DNA of 64,000 bases from Opitutia bacterium (GTDB lineage Bacteria; Verrucomicrobiota; Verrucomicrobiia; Opitutales; Opitutaceae), in contig CANJIU010000019.1 in the NCBI GenBank assembly GCA_947474365.1, positions 53,832 to 117,831 of the forward strand, written 5' to 3'. Below, piece after piece: positions 55,201 through 62,632 of this stretch (positions are counted from its first letter, which is position 1; each line of letters starts with the position of its first letter). The translations under genes and the position numbers were made by a program. A model generated the notes under the pieces. The model made no database searches. It was not told the DNA's origin and saw only the letters and a program-made list of their open reading frames with translations.

Positions 55201-55613
55201 ACCCGCTCGCAAAACGTCGCGTTCGCTTCGCCGGCGGGCAGGCGCGTCCACTGCACCGCGAGAAACGAGTCCGGCACGTCGGCGTTCGCGTCGCGCGTGT
55301 CGTCGATGCTGATCGGGACAAGAAACGCCTTCGACTTTCCCATCGCCTCGGTGCGCCGGTCGGCGAGCCGCCATTCGATTCGAAAATATCCCTCGGCCCG
55401 CGCCTGGGTGTTGGCGGAGATGATCGGCAGGAACAGCGCGCACTCCTTGATCTGCTGGCGGATTTTGGCGTCCCACGCATCGCCGCCGACGAGTTCACTT
55501 TGATCGAACCACACCTCGACGCCCGCGGTGCGCAGCGCGTCGCAAATCTTCCTCGCCGCCGCGGCGTCCTGCGACGCGTACGAAAGAAACACCGCTTTCG
55601 CCGGCTCGCTCAC
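52275..55613 (-). CDS. TIR-TM-TPR-TolB/FlgO-like-TPR membrane receptor 4
   Basis: A 1112-residue paralogue of receptor 3, from ATG 55613. TIR is at about residues 6-150 and nearly identical to receptor 3 for its first hundred residues. The linker KRDEGVASPVEAK comes from the palindromic repeat, then a membrane helix (about 173-192). The first TPR-rich block (about 215-600) differs greatly from that of receptor 3. The TolB/FlgO-like domain is at about 637-765 (KSIAVLAFDNRSD, FVSGSVQKIGNSV), and the second TPR block runs to the end. It is the first gene of a two-gene unit with ATGA coupling. Upstream lies a 322-bp gap with an inverted repeat next to the start codon. Role unknown. Confidence 0.85.
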   Translation of the reverse strand: MSEPAKAVFLSYASQDAAAARKICDALRTAGVEVWFDQSELVGGDAWDAKIRQQIKECALFLPIISANTQARAEGYFRIEWRLADRRTEAMGKSKAFLVPISIDDTRDANADVPDSFLAVQWTRLPAGEANATFCERVKKLLGGPRDAGRSLVGKRDEGVASPVEAKTRRRITLSPWIAAAVVGIGFAGFTVVRLHPWGSSSTVPPVPAAHASQGATPAGEIERLRARLIPDQWKKEDFEPFSATLDRIIAADELNADAWALRSIINSLQVIRNFESGTKYLEAGRQAANRALYLAPRSGLGELALGMHLTAMNSRGGDPRAARPHLQQALAILPPDALTRFADVSWGVNSFAFAELRTSLDDWLQTDPSSNHAAFVRGMMHLALREPDEALRWAEKGATSTSMSGVRSFVTSFEVHYYLRADLNAARAALDRIAPGGPTVHRALYSRWLLAMAERRYEAALQELARTPESNLFDRYRGPKSLLAGMSYQCLGNSEAATAQFRDALRTVQEQLVSDPQDEDLRADLALASAYAGHRTEAQRELSSLEPLIRGRGRHIRAGQILTTIAQTHAVLGQIEPLRYWLRELLSGPAIPPFTPASLRLDPRFSDVIDKPELRTLMTEFAHLNSEGSALAPIAPAEKSIAVLAFDNRSDEKSDESFSDGMSEELLNVLSKVPGLTVKARNSSFYFKGRNATPQEIGKQLGVTHFVSGSVQKIGNSVRIFTQLSRTDTGDQIWTDRFNGELDKPWELQERIASRIAEELKLKLGASAQATKTVNPEAYRLVLEARYFLAPRTEAGFARAESAARRAIEIDPQFAKAHAVLADFWLLRSWWRVLDAQLPEAKEFGRARTEALLARQLDPALDEPLATLGAVDYHEGRFDRAEDYFQHALRQNPNNVLAIYWRAMLLRTRGQIDAAITELDRAERLDPMSFSILDSYSRYADYAHRDQDALVFADRALAIRPEVPYLQSNRALTLQRIGRKAEAVEAARAVRQNPAVEARRYADANAIYILRAEGLAEEAQEYGDKALRALPPGGYIRGMVLTALGRFDNALPCLETAPLTHFENFYFSPLWDSVRDDPRFQQLMVKLGCAAEYKVARATIARMLKERKEKK
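55124..55148. repeat. Half copy of the palindromic repeat in TIR receptor 4
   Basis: Exact match over 25 bp to the reverse complement of the right arm at 62557-62581. Read on the minus strand it gives RDEGVASP just before the membrane helix. No second arm is recognisable. Confidence 0.8.
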
Positions 55614-55935
55614 ACGTCGTGCCTCCTCGCGTTCACGACGTCACCGCCGCCCGCTGCGCTCAGTATTCCCGTCGAACAGGAGGCGTCATCCAACGGGTGT
55701 GCAGCGTATTTCCGGAGCGGGGGGAGCATGGGAACCGGTCGAAATTGCGCACTGCAGAAAGGTGCGTCGAGGTTAGAAGTGGCGCGAACCTTTCGATGGC
55801 GCATCCGTTGCTTGACGTTCCTCGGTATCGTGGAGCGTGGGCGTACCTTGGATATTTCCTCGCGACGCGACGCCCTCGTCGCGTGGATTGAAACCGCGAC
55901 GACGGCATCGCGGTCCCAGTCTTTGGACGGCGGAC
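55614..55935. other. Intergenic region upstream of TIR receptor 4
   Basis: These 322 bp contain no credible gene. An 8-bp inverted repeat (ACGTCGTG 55614-55621 / CACGACGT 55634-55641) abuts the receptor start codon, and a copy of the palindromic repeat lies at 55866-55919. The receptor 4-3 promoter should be here, but I cannot place hexamers with confidence. Confidence 0.5.
55866..55919. repeat. Partly decayed palindromic repeat between TIR receptor 4 and dapL
   Basis: The left arm is intact (CGCGACGCCCTCGTCGCG). The right arm is decayed (CGCGACGACGGCATCGCG). The arms are separated by a loop like that of the full copies. It lies about 17 bp beyond the dapL stop codon, where a hairpin could also stabilise or end the dapL transcript. 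Confidence 0.7.
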
Positions 55936-57159
55936 TTATTTCAGCGCCGCGGCGATTCGCGCGAGCGCGGTCTCGACGTTCTCGCGCGAGTTGAACGCGC
56001 TGATCCGCACGTGGCCCTCGCCGCATTTGCCGAAACCCGCGCCGGGCGTGCAGACCACCTGGGCCTTGTTCAGCAGTAGATCGAAGAACTCCCACGAGTC
56101 GCGCCCCGTGTTGATCCAGATGTAGGGGGCGTTGTCGCCGCCGATGCAGGAGAAGCCGAGCTTCGTCATCGCCTCGCGGATGAGCTTTGCGTTTGCGAGG
56201 TAGAAATTGATCAGGTCGCCCGTCTGCTTCTTGCCGGCGTCGGTGTAGATCGCCGCGGCGGCCTTCTGAATCGGATACGCGACGCCGTTGAACTTCGTCG
56301 AGTGCCGGCGGTTCCAGAGGGCGTGGAGCGGCTGGGCGTTGCCGGCCGCATCGTAGGCCATGACCGTTTTAGGCACGACGAGATAGGCGCAGCGCGTGCC
56401 GGTGAAGCCCGCGGTCTTGGAAAAGCTGCGGAATTCCAGTGCGACGTCGCGCGCGCCCTCGATCTCATAGATGGAGTGCGGGATTTGCGGGTCGCGAATG
56501 TAGGCCTCGTAGGCGCTGTCGAAGAGGATGACCGCCTTGTTCTGCTTGGCGTAGACGACCCACGCGGCGAGCTGGGCCTTGGTGGCGACGGCGCCGGTCG
56601 GATTGTTCGGAAAACAAAGATAAATCAAATCGGTCGCGACACTCGGGATCGCCGGCACGTAGCCGTTGGCGGGCGTGCTGTCGAGGTAGGTGATGCCCTG
56701 GTAGCGGCCGTCGACGTTGGCGCCGGTGCGGCCGGCCATGACGTTGGTGTCGATGTAGACCGGGTAAACGGGATCCGGGATCGCGAGGCGGATGTCGTTG
56801 GCGAAAATCTCCTGGATGTTGCCGCAGTCGCACTTCGCGCCGTCGGAGATGAAGATTTCGTCCGCCTCGATCTTGCAGCCGCGGGCGGCGTAATCGTGCT
56901 GGGCGACCGCCTCGCGGAGGAACGCGTAGCCCTGCTCCGGTCCGTAGCCCTTGAAGGTGGCGCGCTTGGCCATTTCGTCGGTCGCGGCGTGGAGCGCCTC
57001 GATGCACACCGGTGGGAGCGGCTCGGTGACGTCGCCGATGCCGAGCCGGATGACCGGTTTCGAGGGATTGGCGGCGACGTAGGCGCTGACGCGCTTGGCG
57101 ATGTCGCTGAAAAGGTAGGACGCCTTGAGCTTGTTGTAGTTTTCGTTGATGCGGATCAT
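55936..57159 (-). CDS. dapL: LL-diaminopimelate aminotransferase
   Basis: A 407-residue class I/II PLP aminotransferase. ATG 57159 is the start ([20 protein letters not shown], the standard DapL beginning). Family marks include [37 protein letters not shown], and the PLP lysine in [15 protein letters not shown]. DapL converts tetrahydrodipicolinate to LL-diaminopimelate in one step of lysine and peptidoglycan synthesis. Its presence fits Verrucomicrobiota, Chlamydiota and related groups. The gene diverges from a PanC-like gene across 108 bp with strong inverted repeats. Confidence 0.95.
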   Translation of the reverse strand: MIRINENYNKLKASYLFSDIAKRVSAYVAANPSKPVIRLGIGDVTEPLPPVCIEALHAATDEMAKRATFKGYGPEQGYAFLREAVAQHDYAARGCKIEADEIFISDGAKCDCGNIQEIFANDIRLAIPDPVYPVYIDTNVMAGRTGANVDGRYQGITYLDSTPANGYVPAIPSVATDLIYLCFPNNPTGAVATKAQLAAWVVYAKQNKAVILFDSAYEAYIRDPQIPHSIYEIEGARDVALEFRSFSKTAGFTGTRCAYLVVPKTVMAYDAAGNAQPLHALWNRRHSTKFNGVAYPIQKAAAAIYTDAGKKQTGDLINFYLANAKLIREAMTKLGFSCIGGDNAPYIWINTGRDSWEFFDLLLNKAQVVCTPGAGFGKCGEGHVRISAFNSRENVETALARIAAALK

Positions 57160-57201
57160 GTCGGTAAAAAAAGCTGAAACGGGATGGGTGTGGGCGAAAA
57201 A

Positions 57202-57265
57202 CTTGAACAAACCGGTGGCGTCAGGTTTGTTCAAGCCCGACGTTTCCCAAAATCCCCGTCGGGCT
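57202..57265. promoter_or_regulatory. Two consecutive inverted repeats in the dapL-panC gap
   Basis: CTTGAACAAACC (57202-57213) pairs perfectly with GGTTTGTTCAAG (57224-57235) around a 10-bp loop. AGCCCGACG (57234-57242) then pairs with CGTCGGGCT (57257-57265). The second hairpin ends 2 bp before the panC-like start codon at 57268, so it would cover the ribosome-entry site. The first could instead be a protein operator serving both genes. Confidence 0.6.
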
Positions 57266-57267
57266 AC

Positions 57268-58110
57268 ATGCAAAACATTGAATCAGTGCAGGAGATGCGG
57301 TCGTTGGCCGCCCAATTCAAACAGGCGGGCAAGTCCGTTGCGCTGGTTTCGACCAGCGGGGCGCTGCATGCGGGACACGCGGCGCTGATCACGCTGGCGA
57401 AGTCGAGGGCGGACGTCGTCGTGGTGTCGTTGTTTGCCAATCCTTTGGCGTTTGGGCCGAGCGAGAATTTCGCCCGCTACCCGCGCACTCCGGAGGCCGA
57501 CATCCTCATGTGCCAGGAACTCAAGGCCGACGTCGTCTTCCGGCCGGCGGCCGAGGAGATGTTTCCCCGGGGCTATTCGACCTATGTGACGGAGGAGGCG
57601 GTGAGCAAGCCGCTGTGCGGAGTGTCGCGTCCGTCGCATTTTCGTGGCGTTACCACCGGAATCGCAAAGCTGGTCACAATTGTTCGGCCGGAGATTCTCG
57701 TCATGGGTCAGCGTGATGCCCAGCAGGTCGCGGTCGTGCGCAAGATGATCGCCGATCTGTGCCTGGGGGCCGAGGTCGTCGTGGCGCCGACCGTGCGCGA
57801 AGCGGACGGGCTGGCCGTCACCGTGCGCAATCGCGATCTCACGCCGCGGCAACGGCAGGAGGCGTTGTCGATTTACGCCGCCCTGCAGCGGGCTCAGGAG
57901 ATGGTGGCGCAGGGAACGCGCAGCCCCGACCGCATCATTGCGGAGGCGACCCACCTGCTGGGGCAGCGCCGGATGTTACGTGTGATTTATGTCTTGATGG
58001 TCGACCCGAACACGATGGAGCCCATGCGCGAAGTCGTGCCCGGCAAGACCCTGCTGGCGATCGCCGCCTGGGTGGAAGAAGTGCGGGTGATCGACAACGT
58101 GCTGCTCTGA
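57268..58110 (+). CDS. Pantoate--beta-alanine ligase-like protein (divergent PanC)
   Basis: A 280-residue protein from ATG 57268, the usual PanC length. The nucleotidyltransferase motif is kept as GALHAGH, and [17 protein letters not shown] and the tail ([15 protein letters not shown]) are PanC-like. Several substrate residues differ from E. coli and M. tuberculosis PanC: NPMQF becomes NPLAF (the pantoate-binding glutamine is alanine), GEKDFQQ becomes GQRDAQQ, and LSSRN becomes VTVRN. It may still make pantothenate, or it may act on another acid. It could not be called panC with certainty. Divergent from dapL with a structured leader. Confidence 0.75.
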   Translation: MQNIESVQEMRSLAAQFKQAGKSVALVSTSGALHAGHAALITLAKSRADVVVVSLFANPLAFGPSENFARYPRTPEADILMCQELKADVVFRPAAEEMFPRGYSTYVTEEAVSKPLCGVSRPSHFRGVTTGIAKLVTIVRPEILVMGQRDAQQVAVVRKMIADLCLGAEVVVAPTVREADGLAVTVRNRDLTPRQRQEALSIYAALQRAQEMVAQGTRSPDRIIAEATHLLGQRRMLRVIYVLMVDPNTMEPMREVVPGKTLLAIAAWVEEVRVIDNVLL

Positions 58111-58121
58111 GCCGAAAATTT

Positions 58122-58150
58122 GGTTGAGAGTTGAGTGCTGAGAGTTGAGG
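58122..58150. repeat. GTTGAGA-type short repeat, panC side
   Basis: The run GTTGAGAGTTGAGTGCTGAG reads, on the other strand, as repeated CTCAACTCTCA units. Similar runs occur at 59897-59926 and 61853-61883. This copy is 12 bp after the panC-like stop. Confidence 0.5.
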
Positions 58151-58331
58151 AACCCGAACCCAAGCGTGGAAATAAGGGGTCATGCTTTACCTTTTACCTT
58201 CGGTGTCGCGCCGCGTCTGGTCTCGTCAGGTGCCCTGAACGATTCTTGTCAGACAATCCCTCTCGAATCCGATCCTCCTGCAGACTCAATTGCCTTTCGG
58301 TACAGAGGTGCCTGCGGCGCAAAAGCCCGAA

Positions 58332-59114
58332 TCAATTTTCCGCCGGTGAGGGAAATCCCGCGACGACGACCTCGATGCCCTTGGTGCGCAGCTCGGCCAC
58401 GAGGTCCGCTGGCGCCTTGGAATCAGTCACGACCACGTCGACGTGCGCGAAGTCGCAGAGAAAAAACGTGGAGCGCCGGCCGAACTTCGTGTGGTCGAGG
58501 CAGAAGATCACCTTGGCCGCCCCCGCCATCATCGCCTTCTGGATGTCGACGATGAGCGCGTGGGAGTTGTAGATGCCATCGGCGGAAATACCGCTGCCAC
58601 TCAGGATCGCGACATCCGCGTGCATGCGCGAAAACGTGTCGACCGCGTGCGGCCCGACCAGCGTGCCGAGACGGGGGTAAATCACGCCGCCCGAAAGGTG
58701 AACCTCGTGGCGATTGGAGCCGGAGAACAGATTCGCGACTGGCAGCGAGTTGGTGATGATTTGGGCGACTTTGTCCGCAAGGTGCTTTGCGACGTGGAAG
58801 CAGGTGGTGCCGCTGTCTAGGATGACGTTCTGACCGGGTTGGATGAGCGCGGCGCACGCCTCACCCAGGCTCTCTTTCTCCGAGACCTGGTGGGTGTCGC
58901 GGATGTTAAACACGAACTCGTCACTACGGGGGGCCTGGAGCGTGCGAGCGCCTCCGTGGGTGCGCCGGACGGACTTTCCTTCTTCCAGCACCGCCAAGTC
59001 ACGTCGAACGGATGAAATCGAGGCGCCGACATGTTGCGCAAGCTCTTCCAGCGAAGCGAATTCAGCCTTTTGAAGGTAGGCTTCGATCTTCGCTTGGCGC
59101 TCTTCGGGTTGCAT
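58332..59114 (-). CDS. DeoR-family transcriptional regulator of the microcompartment locus
   Basis: A 260-residue DeoR/GlpR-type repressor. The N-terminal winged helix (about residues 5-57) has the recognition region SISSVRRDLAVLEEG and the family motif RTHGGA. The DeoRC sensor domain (about 75-240) has LDSGTTCFHVAKHL and VAILSGSGISADGIYNSHA, so the effector is probably a phosphorylated sugar. It diverges from pduL, with a symmetric site in the gap. By analogy to Planctomycetes loci it would repress the shell operon until its sugar (fucose/rhamnose derived) is present; the effector is inference. Confidence 0.88.
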   Translation of the reverse strand: MQPEERQAKIEAYLQKAEFASLEELAQHVGASISSVRRDLAVLEEGKSVRRTHGGARTLQAPRSDEFVFNIRDTHQVSEKESLGEACAALIQPGQNVILDSGTTCFHVAKHLADKVAQIITNSLPVANLFSGSNRHEVHLSGGVIYPRLGTLVGPHAVDTFSRMHADVAILSGSGISADGIYNSHALIVDIQKAMMAGAAKVIFCLDHTKFGRRSTFFLCDFAHVDVVVTDSKAPADLVAELRTKGIEVVVAGFPSPAEN

Positions 59115-59154
59115 GCTTCTGGCGTTTTCTGGAAGATTCTGAAATTAAATGCAA

Positions 59155-59191
59155 CGTCAACCTTGACGCATGGAAGATAATTGACGTTAAT
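59155..59191. promoter_or_regulatory. Candidate DeoR operator overlapping the pduL promoter
   Basis: CGTCAA-CC-TTGACG (59155-59168) is a symmetric site, and TTGACG repeats at 59181-59186. The first TTGACG is 17 bp from GTTAAT (59186-59191), which gives a plausible sigma-70 promoter for pduL. A repressor on the symmetric site would block it. Positions are exact; function is inference. Confidence 0.45.
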
Positions 59192-59217
59192 CTGGGCCGT
59201 TTCTCTCAAACCCTGCC

Positions 59218-59895
59218 ATGTCGCTGCCACCGCCTCAACCTCATCGTGTCGAGATCGAGCACCTTGTGCGTCGGGCGATCTACCAGCGTTCTGGCAAGCC
59301 AGCCCCGCGGGCGGTGCAGGCGCCCAACCCGCTGCTGGTTAACATCAGCGCGCGTCACTGCCACCTGACACCCGCGGCCGTGGAGGCGTTGTTTGGGAAG
59401 GGGGCCAAGTTGACGCCGATGAAGTGGCTGTATCAGAAGGACCAATTTGCGGCGAAGGAGACCGTCACCCTCATCGGTCCGCGCAGTCGCGTCATCTCCA
59501 ACCTGCGCATTCTTGGTCCGTGCCGCGACCTGAACCAAATCGAATTGGCGTTGACCGATTCGATCGCGCTCGGCTTCGACATTCCGATCCGCTCCTCCGG
59601 CAACATCGCGGGCACGCCGGGCTGCATGCTGATGGGACCGGCGGGATTTTTCGAAATGAAGGAGGGCGTGATTCGCGCCGCCCCGCACGTGCACATGCAC
59701 CCGGACGACGCCGCGTTCTACGGCGTGAAGGCCGGTGAGTACATGCGCCTCCGGGTCGGCGGGCCCTGCGCCATGACGTTCGACCGGATGCTGGTGCGCG
59801 TCCATGCCGACTTCAAACTCGAGGTGCACATCGACACCGACGAGGGCAACGCGTGTGCGTTGGATCCCGATACAACGGTGGAACTCCTGAAGTAG
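59218..59895 (+). CDS. pduL: Phosphate propanoyltransferase PduL
   Basis: A 225-residue phosphotransacylase of the PduL type, unrelated to Pta. Metal-ligand histidines appear in ISARHCHLT (near residue 46) and HVHMHPDDAAF (near 160). An N-terminal amphipathic helix (VEIEHLVRRAIYQR, residues 11-24) resembles an encapsulation peptide that would direct it to the shell lumen. It converts acyl-CoA and phosphate to acyl-phosphate and recycles CoA for the aldehyde dehydrogenase. It is the first gene of the shell operon, divergent from the DeoR gene. Confidence 0.93.
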   Translation: MSLPPPQPHRVEIEHLVRRAIYQRSGKPAPRAVQAPNPLLVNISARHCHLTPAAVEALFGKGAKLTPMKWLYQKDQFAAKETVTLIGPRSRVISNLRILGPCRDLNQIELALTDSIALGFDIPIRSSGNIAGTPGCMLMGPAGFFEMKEGVIRAAPHVHMHPDDAAFYGVKAGEYMRLRVGGPCAMTFDRMLVRVHADFKLEVHIDTDEGNACALDPDTTVELLK

Positions 59896-59896
59896 G

Positions 59897-59926
59897 CTCT
59901 CCATTCTCAACCCTCAGCTCTCAACT
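59897..59926. repeat. CTCAAC-type short repeat before the first shell gene
   Basis: The run CTCAACCCTCAGCTCTCAAC lies between pduL and the first BMC-H gene. It has no Shine-Dalgarno-like purines and is one of several such pyrimidine-rich runs in the locus. Confidence 0.5.
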
Positions 59927-59953
59927 TCCGTCTAAATTTAAACTCCAACCAGT

Positions 59954-60226
59954 ATGAATGAATCCATCGGCATGGTAGAAACCCGTGGCTATGTAGGCAG
60001 CGTCGAAGCCAGCGACGCCATGGTCAAAGCCGCGAACGTCGCACTCGTTCGCCAAATCCAAATCGGCGGTGGCTTCGTCACCGTCGTTGTCAAGGGCGAC
60101 GTCGGCAGCGTGAAGGCGGCCGTCGAAGCCGGCGCCGAAGCCGCCAAGCGCGTCGGCGAGCTCGTCTGCTCCCACATCATCGCTCGTCCGCACCCGGAAT
60201 TGATCCGCACCGTCGGCCTCGGCTGA
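59954..60226 (+). CDS. BMC-H shell hexamer protein 1
   Basis: A 90-residue single BMC-domain protein. [19 protein letters not shown] and [20 protein letters not shown] are the family signature. The central pore segment reads IQIGGGFV. It forms hexameric facets of the microcompartment shell. Codons end almost always in C or G, with a strong C bias that suggests high expression. It sits 58 bp after pduL and 34 bp before a second BMC-H gene. Confidence 0.95.
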   Translation: MNESIGMVETRGYVGSVEASDAMVKAANVALVRQIQIGGGFVTVVVKGDVGSVKAAVEAGAEAAKRVGELVCSHIIARPHPELIRTVGLG

Positions 60227-60260
60227 TCCTTCTCTCCACCCTCAACTTTTCTTTTTCACC

Positions 60261-60554
<294 letters not shown>

Positions 60555-60569
60555 TTGGATCAGCTGTCG

Positions 60570-60613
60570 CCGCACGCGTGAGCGTGCGGTTCGCCGCGTC
60601 GTCACCGACGCGG
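60570..60613 (+). promoter_or_regulatory. Two tandem GC-rich hairpins between shell and kinase genes
   Basis: CCGCACGC (60570-60577), loop GTGA, GCGTGCGG (60582-60589) is followed by CCGCGTCG (60594-60601), loop TCAC, CGACGCGG (60606-60613). Both have perfect 8-bp arms and 4-nt loops. There is no T-run, so these are probably RNA stability or processing elements. They would set the shell-to-kinase ratio. Confidence 0.6.
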
Positions 60614-60627
60614 TCACACGGCCCCCG

Positions 60628-61836
60628 ATGAACATCCTCGTCGCCAACCTCGGCTCGACTTCGTTCAAGTTCCGGCTCTTCCGCTTCGACGGTGCCGGCG
60701 CGGCGGCGTTGCTGGCCAAGGGCGGCTACGAGCGCGTGACCGATTACGGCAAGGCGATCGACGACTGTCTCGCCGAATTGCAGGCCGGCGGACATGTGCG
60801 CTCCCCGGCTGATCTCCACGGCGTCGGTTTCAAGACGGTCCTGGGCAAAAATCTAACGGGCTGCCTGCGCGCCGACACCGACGAACGCGTCATCGCCGCG
60901 CTCGACGGTTTCAAGGAGATCGCTCCCGCGCACAACCCGCCCTACGCGCTCGGCATCCGGCGCTTTCGCGAAAAACTCCCGGGCGTCCCGCTCGTCGCCC
61001 TCTTCGAGACCGCGTTTTACCAGTGGATGCCCGAGGCCGCGACGCGCTACGCCGTGCCGCAGGCGTGGTACGAAGCCGGCGTGCGCCGCTACGGCTTTCA
61101 CGGTGCGAGCCACAAATTTGCCGCCGAGCGCTCGGCCGAGTTGCTCGGCCGGGCCGACATTGCGGAACGGGTGCGCCAGCTCTACCAGACCGGGCCGGCG
61201 TCCGTCGCGTCCGCTGCGACTGGCGCGAAACCGTTGCGCGTCATCTCCTGTCACCTCGGTGGCAGCAGTTCCGTGACGGGAATTCGTGACGGCGTGGCCG
61301 TTGGCACGAGCATGGGGCTCAGCCCGCAATCCGGTCTTCCCCAAAACAACCGCGTCGGCGATCTCGATTCGGCCGCGGTGCCCTTCGTGATGAAGACGCT
61401 CGGCCTGTCGCTCGCCGAGGTCGAGCGGCAGATGACCAAGGAGGGCGGCCTGCTCGGCCTCTCCGGCGTCGGCAACGATCTTCGCGACGTCCGTGCCGCC
61501 GCGCAGCAGGGCAACGCCCGCGCCCAGCTCGCGCTCGATGTCTTTGTGCATTCCGCCCGGCATTGGATCGGCGCGTATCTGGTCGAACTCGGAGGCTGCG
61601 ACGCGCTCGTGTTCACCGCCGGCATCGGCGAGAACAATCCCGATCTCCGCGCGGCCATCTGCGCCAACCTCGGCGGCCTCGGCCTCGAACTCGATCCCGC
61701 GAAGAACGGCGCGTTGCGCGGCGCCGAGGGCGAAATCTCCGCAGCCGCCTCGCGCACCAAGGTTTTTGTCATTCCCGCCAACGAGGAACTCGTCGTCGCG
61801 CGGGAGACCCTCCGCTGCATTTCCGCCCAGAATTAA
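60628..61836 (+). CDS. ackA: Acetate kinase-like protein of the microcompartment locus
   Basis: A 402-residue member of the acetate/propionate kinase family from ATG 60628. It recovers ATP from acyl-phosphate, by family. Kept features are the phosphate-site [34 protein letters not shown] (the second arginine) and FTAGIGEN. Altered features are GHRVVHGG, which here reads GFKTVLGK, so the essential arginine (91 in M. thermophila) is lysine and the HGG is lost, and FDTAFHQ, which reads FETAFYQ (aspartate 148 to glutamate). The residue assignments are by eye. It may be specialised, or it may use a different acyl-phosphate. It sits between shell genes in the operon. Confidence 0.85.
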   Translation: MNILVANLGSTSFKFRLFRFDGAGAAALLAKGGYERVTDYGKAIDDCLAELQAGGHVRSPADLHGVGFKTVLGKNLTGCLRADTDERVIAALDGFKEIAPAHNPPYALGIRRFREKLPGVPLVALFETAFYQWMPEAATRYAVPQAWYEAGVRRYGFHGASHKFAAERSAELLGRADIAERVRQLYQTGPASVASAATGAKPLRVISCHLGGSSSVTGIRDGVAVGTSMGLSPQSGLPQNNRVGDLDSAAVPFVMKTLGLSLAEVERQMTKEGGLLGLSGVGNDLRDVRAAAQQGNARAQLALDVFVHSARHWIGAYLVELGGCDALVFTAGIGENNPDLRAAICANLGGLGLELDPAKNGALRGAEGEISAAASRTKVFVIPANEELVVARETLRCISAQN

Positions 61837-61852
61837 TTTCCGGCGTCCCGCC

Positions 61853-61883
61853 GCTCTCAATTCTCAACACTCAACCCTCAACT
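61853..61883. repeat. CTCAAC-type short repeat before the third shell gene
   Basis: CTCTCAATTCTCAACACTCA continues as CTCAAC units up to about 12 bp before the BMC-H 3 start. It is the longest of the three runs. Confidence 0.55.
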
Positions 61884-61895
61884 CGCTCCTTCATT

Positions 61896-62201
61896 ATGGC
61901 CTCCAAAGCAATTGGTCTCCTCGAAACCCGCGGTCTCACCGCGCTCGTCACCGGCGTCGATGCGATGCTCAAGTCCGCCAACGTCACGCTCGCCGGTCCC
62001 ATGAAACAGGTCGGCAACGCCCTCGTCTCCGCCGTCGTCGTCGGTGACGTCGCCGCCGTCAAGGCCGCGACCGACGCCGGCGCCCAGGCCGCCCGTACCG
62101 TGGGCGAAGTTGTCAGCGTGCAGGTGATTCCGCGTCCGCACGACGACGTTGCGATCGTGCTGCCCAAGGCTCCCGTCGCCGCCGCGCCCGCGAAGAAATA
62201 A
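61896..62201 (+). CDS. BMC-H shell hexamer protein 3
   Basis: A 101-residue BMC-domain protein starting at ATG 61896 ([20 protein letters not shown]). The same frame is open upstream through the kinase gene but is not protein there. The pore segment reads KQVGNALV, different from both other hexamers. An alanine/proline-rich tail ([12 protein letters not shown]) follows the fold. Two bases separate it from the pentamer gene, so the two are surely cotranscribed. Confidence 0.94.
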   Translation: MASKAIGLLETRGLTALVTGVDAMLKSANVTLAGPMKQVGNALVSAVVVGDVAAVKAATDAGAQAARTVGEVVSVQVIPRPHDDVAIVLPKAPVAAAPAKK

Positions 62202-62203
62202 CC

Positions 62204-62515
62204 ATGTTCCTCGCGCGCGTCATCGGCTCCGTCGTCTCCTCCAAGAAGGACGAGGCGATGAAGGGCCGCAAACTCGCCGTCCTGCGTCCGTTGCTGGTCG
62301 ACGAATCCAACCCCGCGCAGTTTCGCGCCGGCGCCAACACTATTGTGGCGGTCGACGCGCTCGGCGCCGGCTTGGATGAAATCGTGCTGTTCTGCCAGGG
62401 CAGCTCCGCGCGACAGGCCAGCGGCATGAAGACGCTTCCCGTCGACGCCGTGATTATCGGCATCGTCGATACCGTCGACGTGCTGAACCAGAAAATCTAT
62501 CCCGCCAAATCGTAA
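62204..62515 (+). CDS. BMC-P shell pentamer protein (EutN/CcmL family)
   Basis: A 103-residue vertex protein: MFLARVIGSVVSSKKDEAMK, then ANTIVAVDALGAGLDEIVLF and CQGSSAR, ending IIGIVDTVDV, the EutN/CcmL pattern. Pentamers close the shell vertices. Planctomycetes/Verrucomicrobia loci normally carry three such genes, and only one is inside the window. It follows BMC-H 3 by 2 bp and precedes a palindromic repeat. Confidence 0.95.
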   Translation: MFLARVIGSVVSSKKDEAMKGRKLAVLRPLLVDESNPAQFRAGANTIVAVDALGAGLDEIVLFCQGSSARQASGMKTLPVDAVIIGIVDTVDVLNQKIYPAKS

Positions 62516-62524
62516 TGCCGATGT

Positions 62525-62581
62525 CTGGAGCCGCGACCTCCCCGTCGCGGTCCGAACGCGACGAGGGCGTCGCGTCCCCAG
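62525..62581. repeat. 57-bp palindromic repeat, full copy, in the shell operon
   Basis: This full-length copy lies 9 bp after the BMC-P stop and about 50 bp before the aldehyde dehydrogenase start. It begins CTGGAGCCGCGACC and ends GCGTCGCGTCCCCAG, as does the recD2 copy. As RNA it would form a long stem inside the operon transcript. Confidence 0.9.
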
Positions 62582-62632
62582 CAAAAGCATCTCCCGCAAG
62601 CGTATTTCCTCCGCGACTTTGATTTCCACCCT

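Noticed and set aside
60570..60613. Intrinsic terminator within the shell operon
   Set aside because: Stems are strong but no T-run follows, and operon genes continue downstream.
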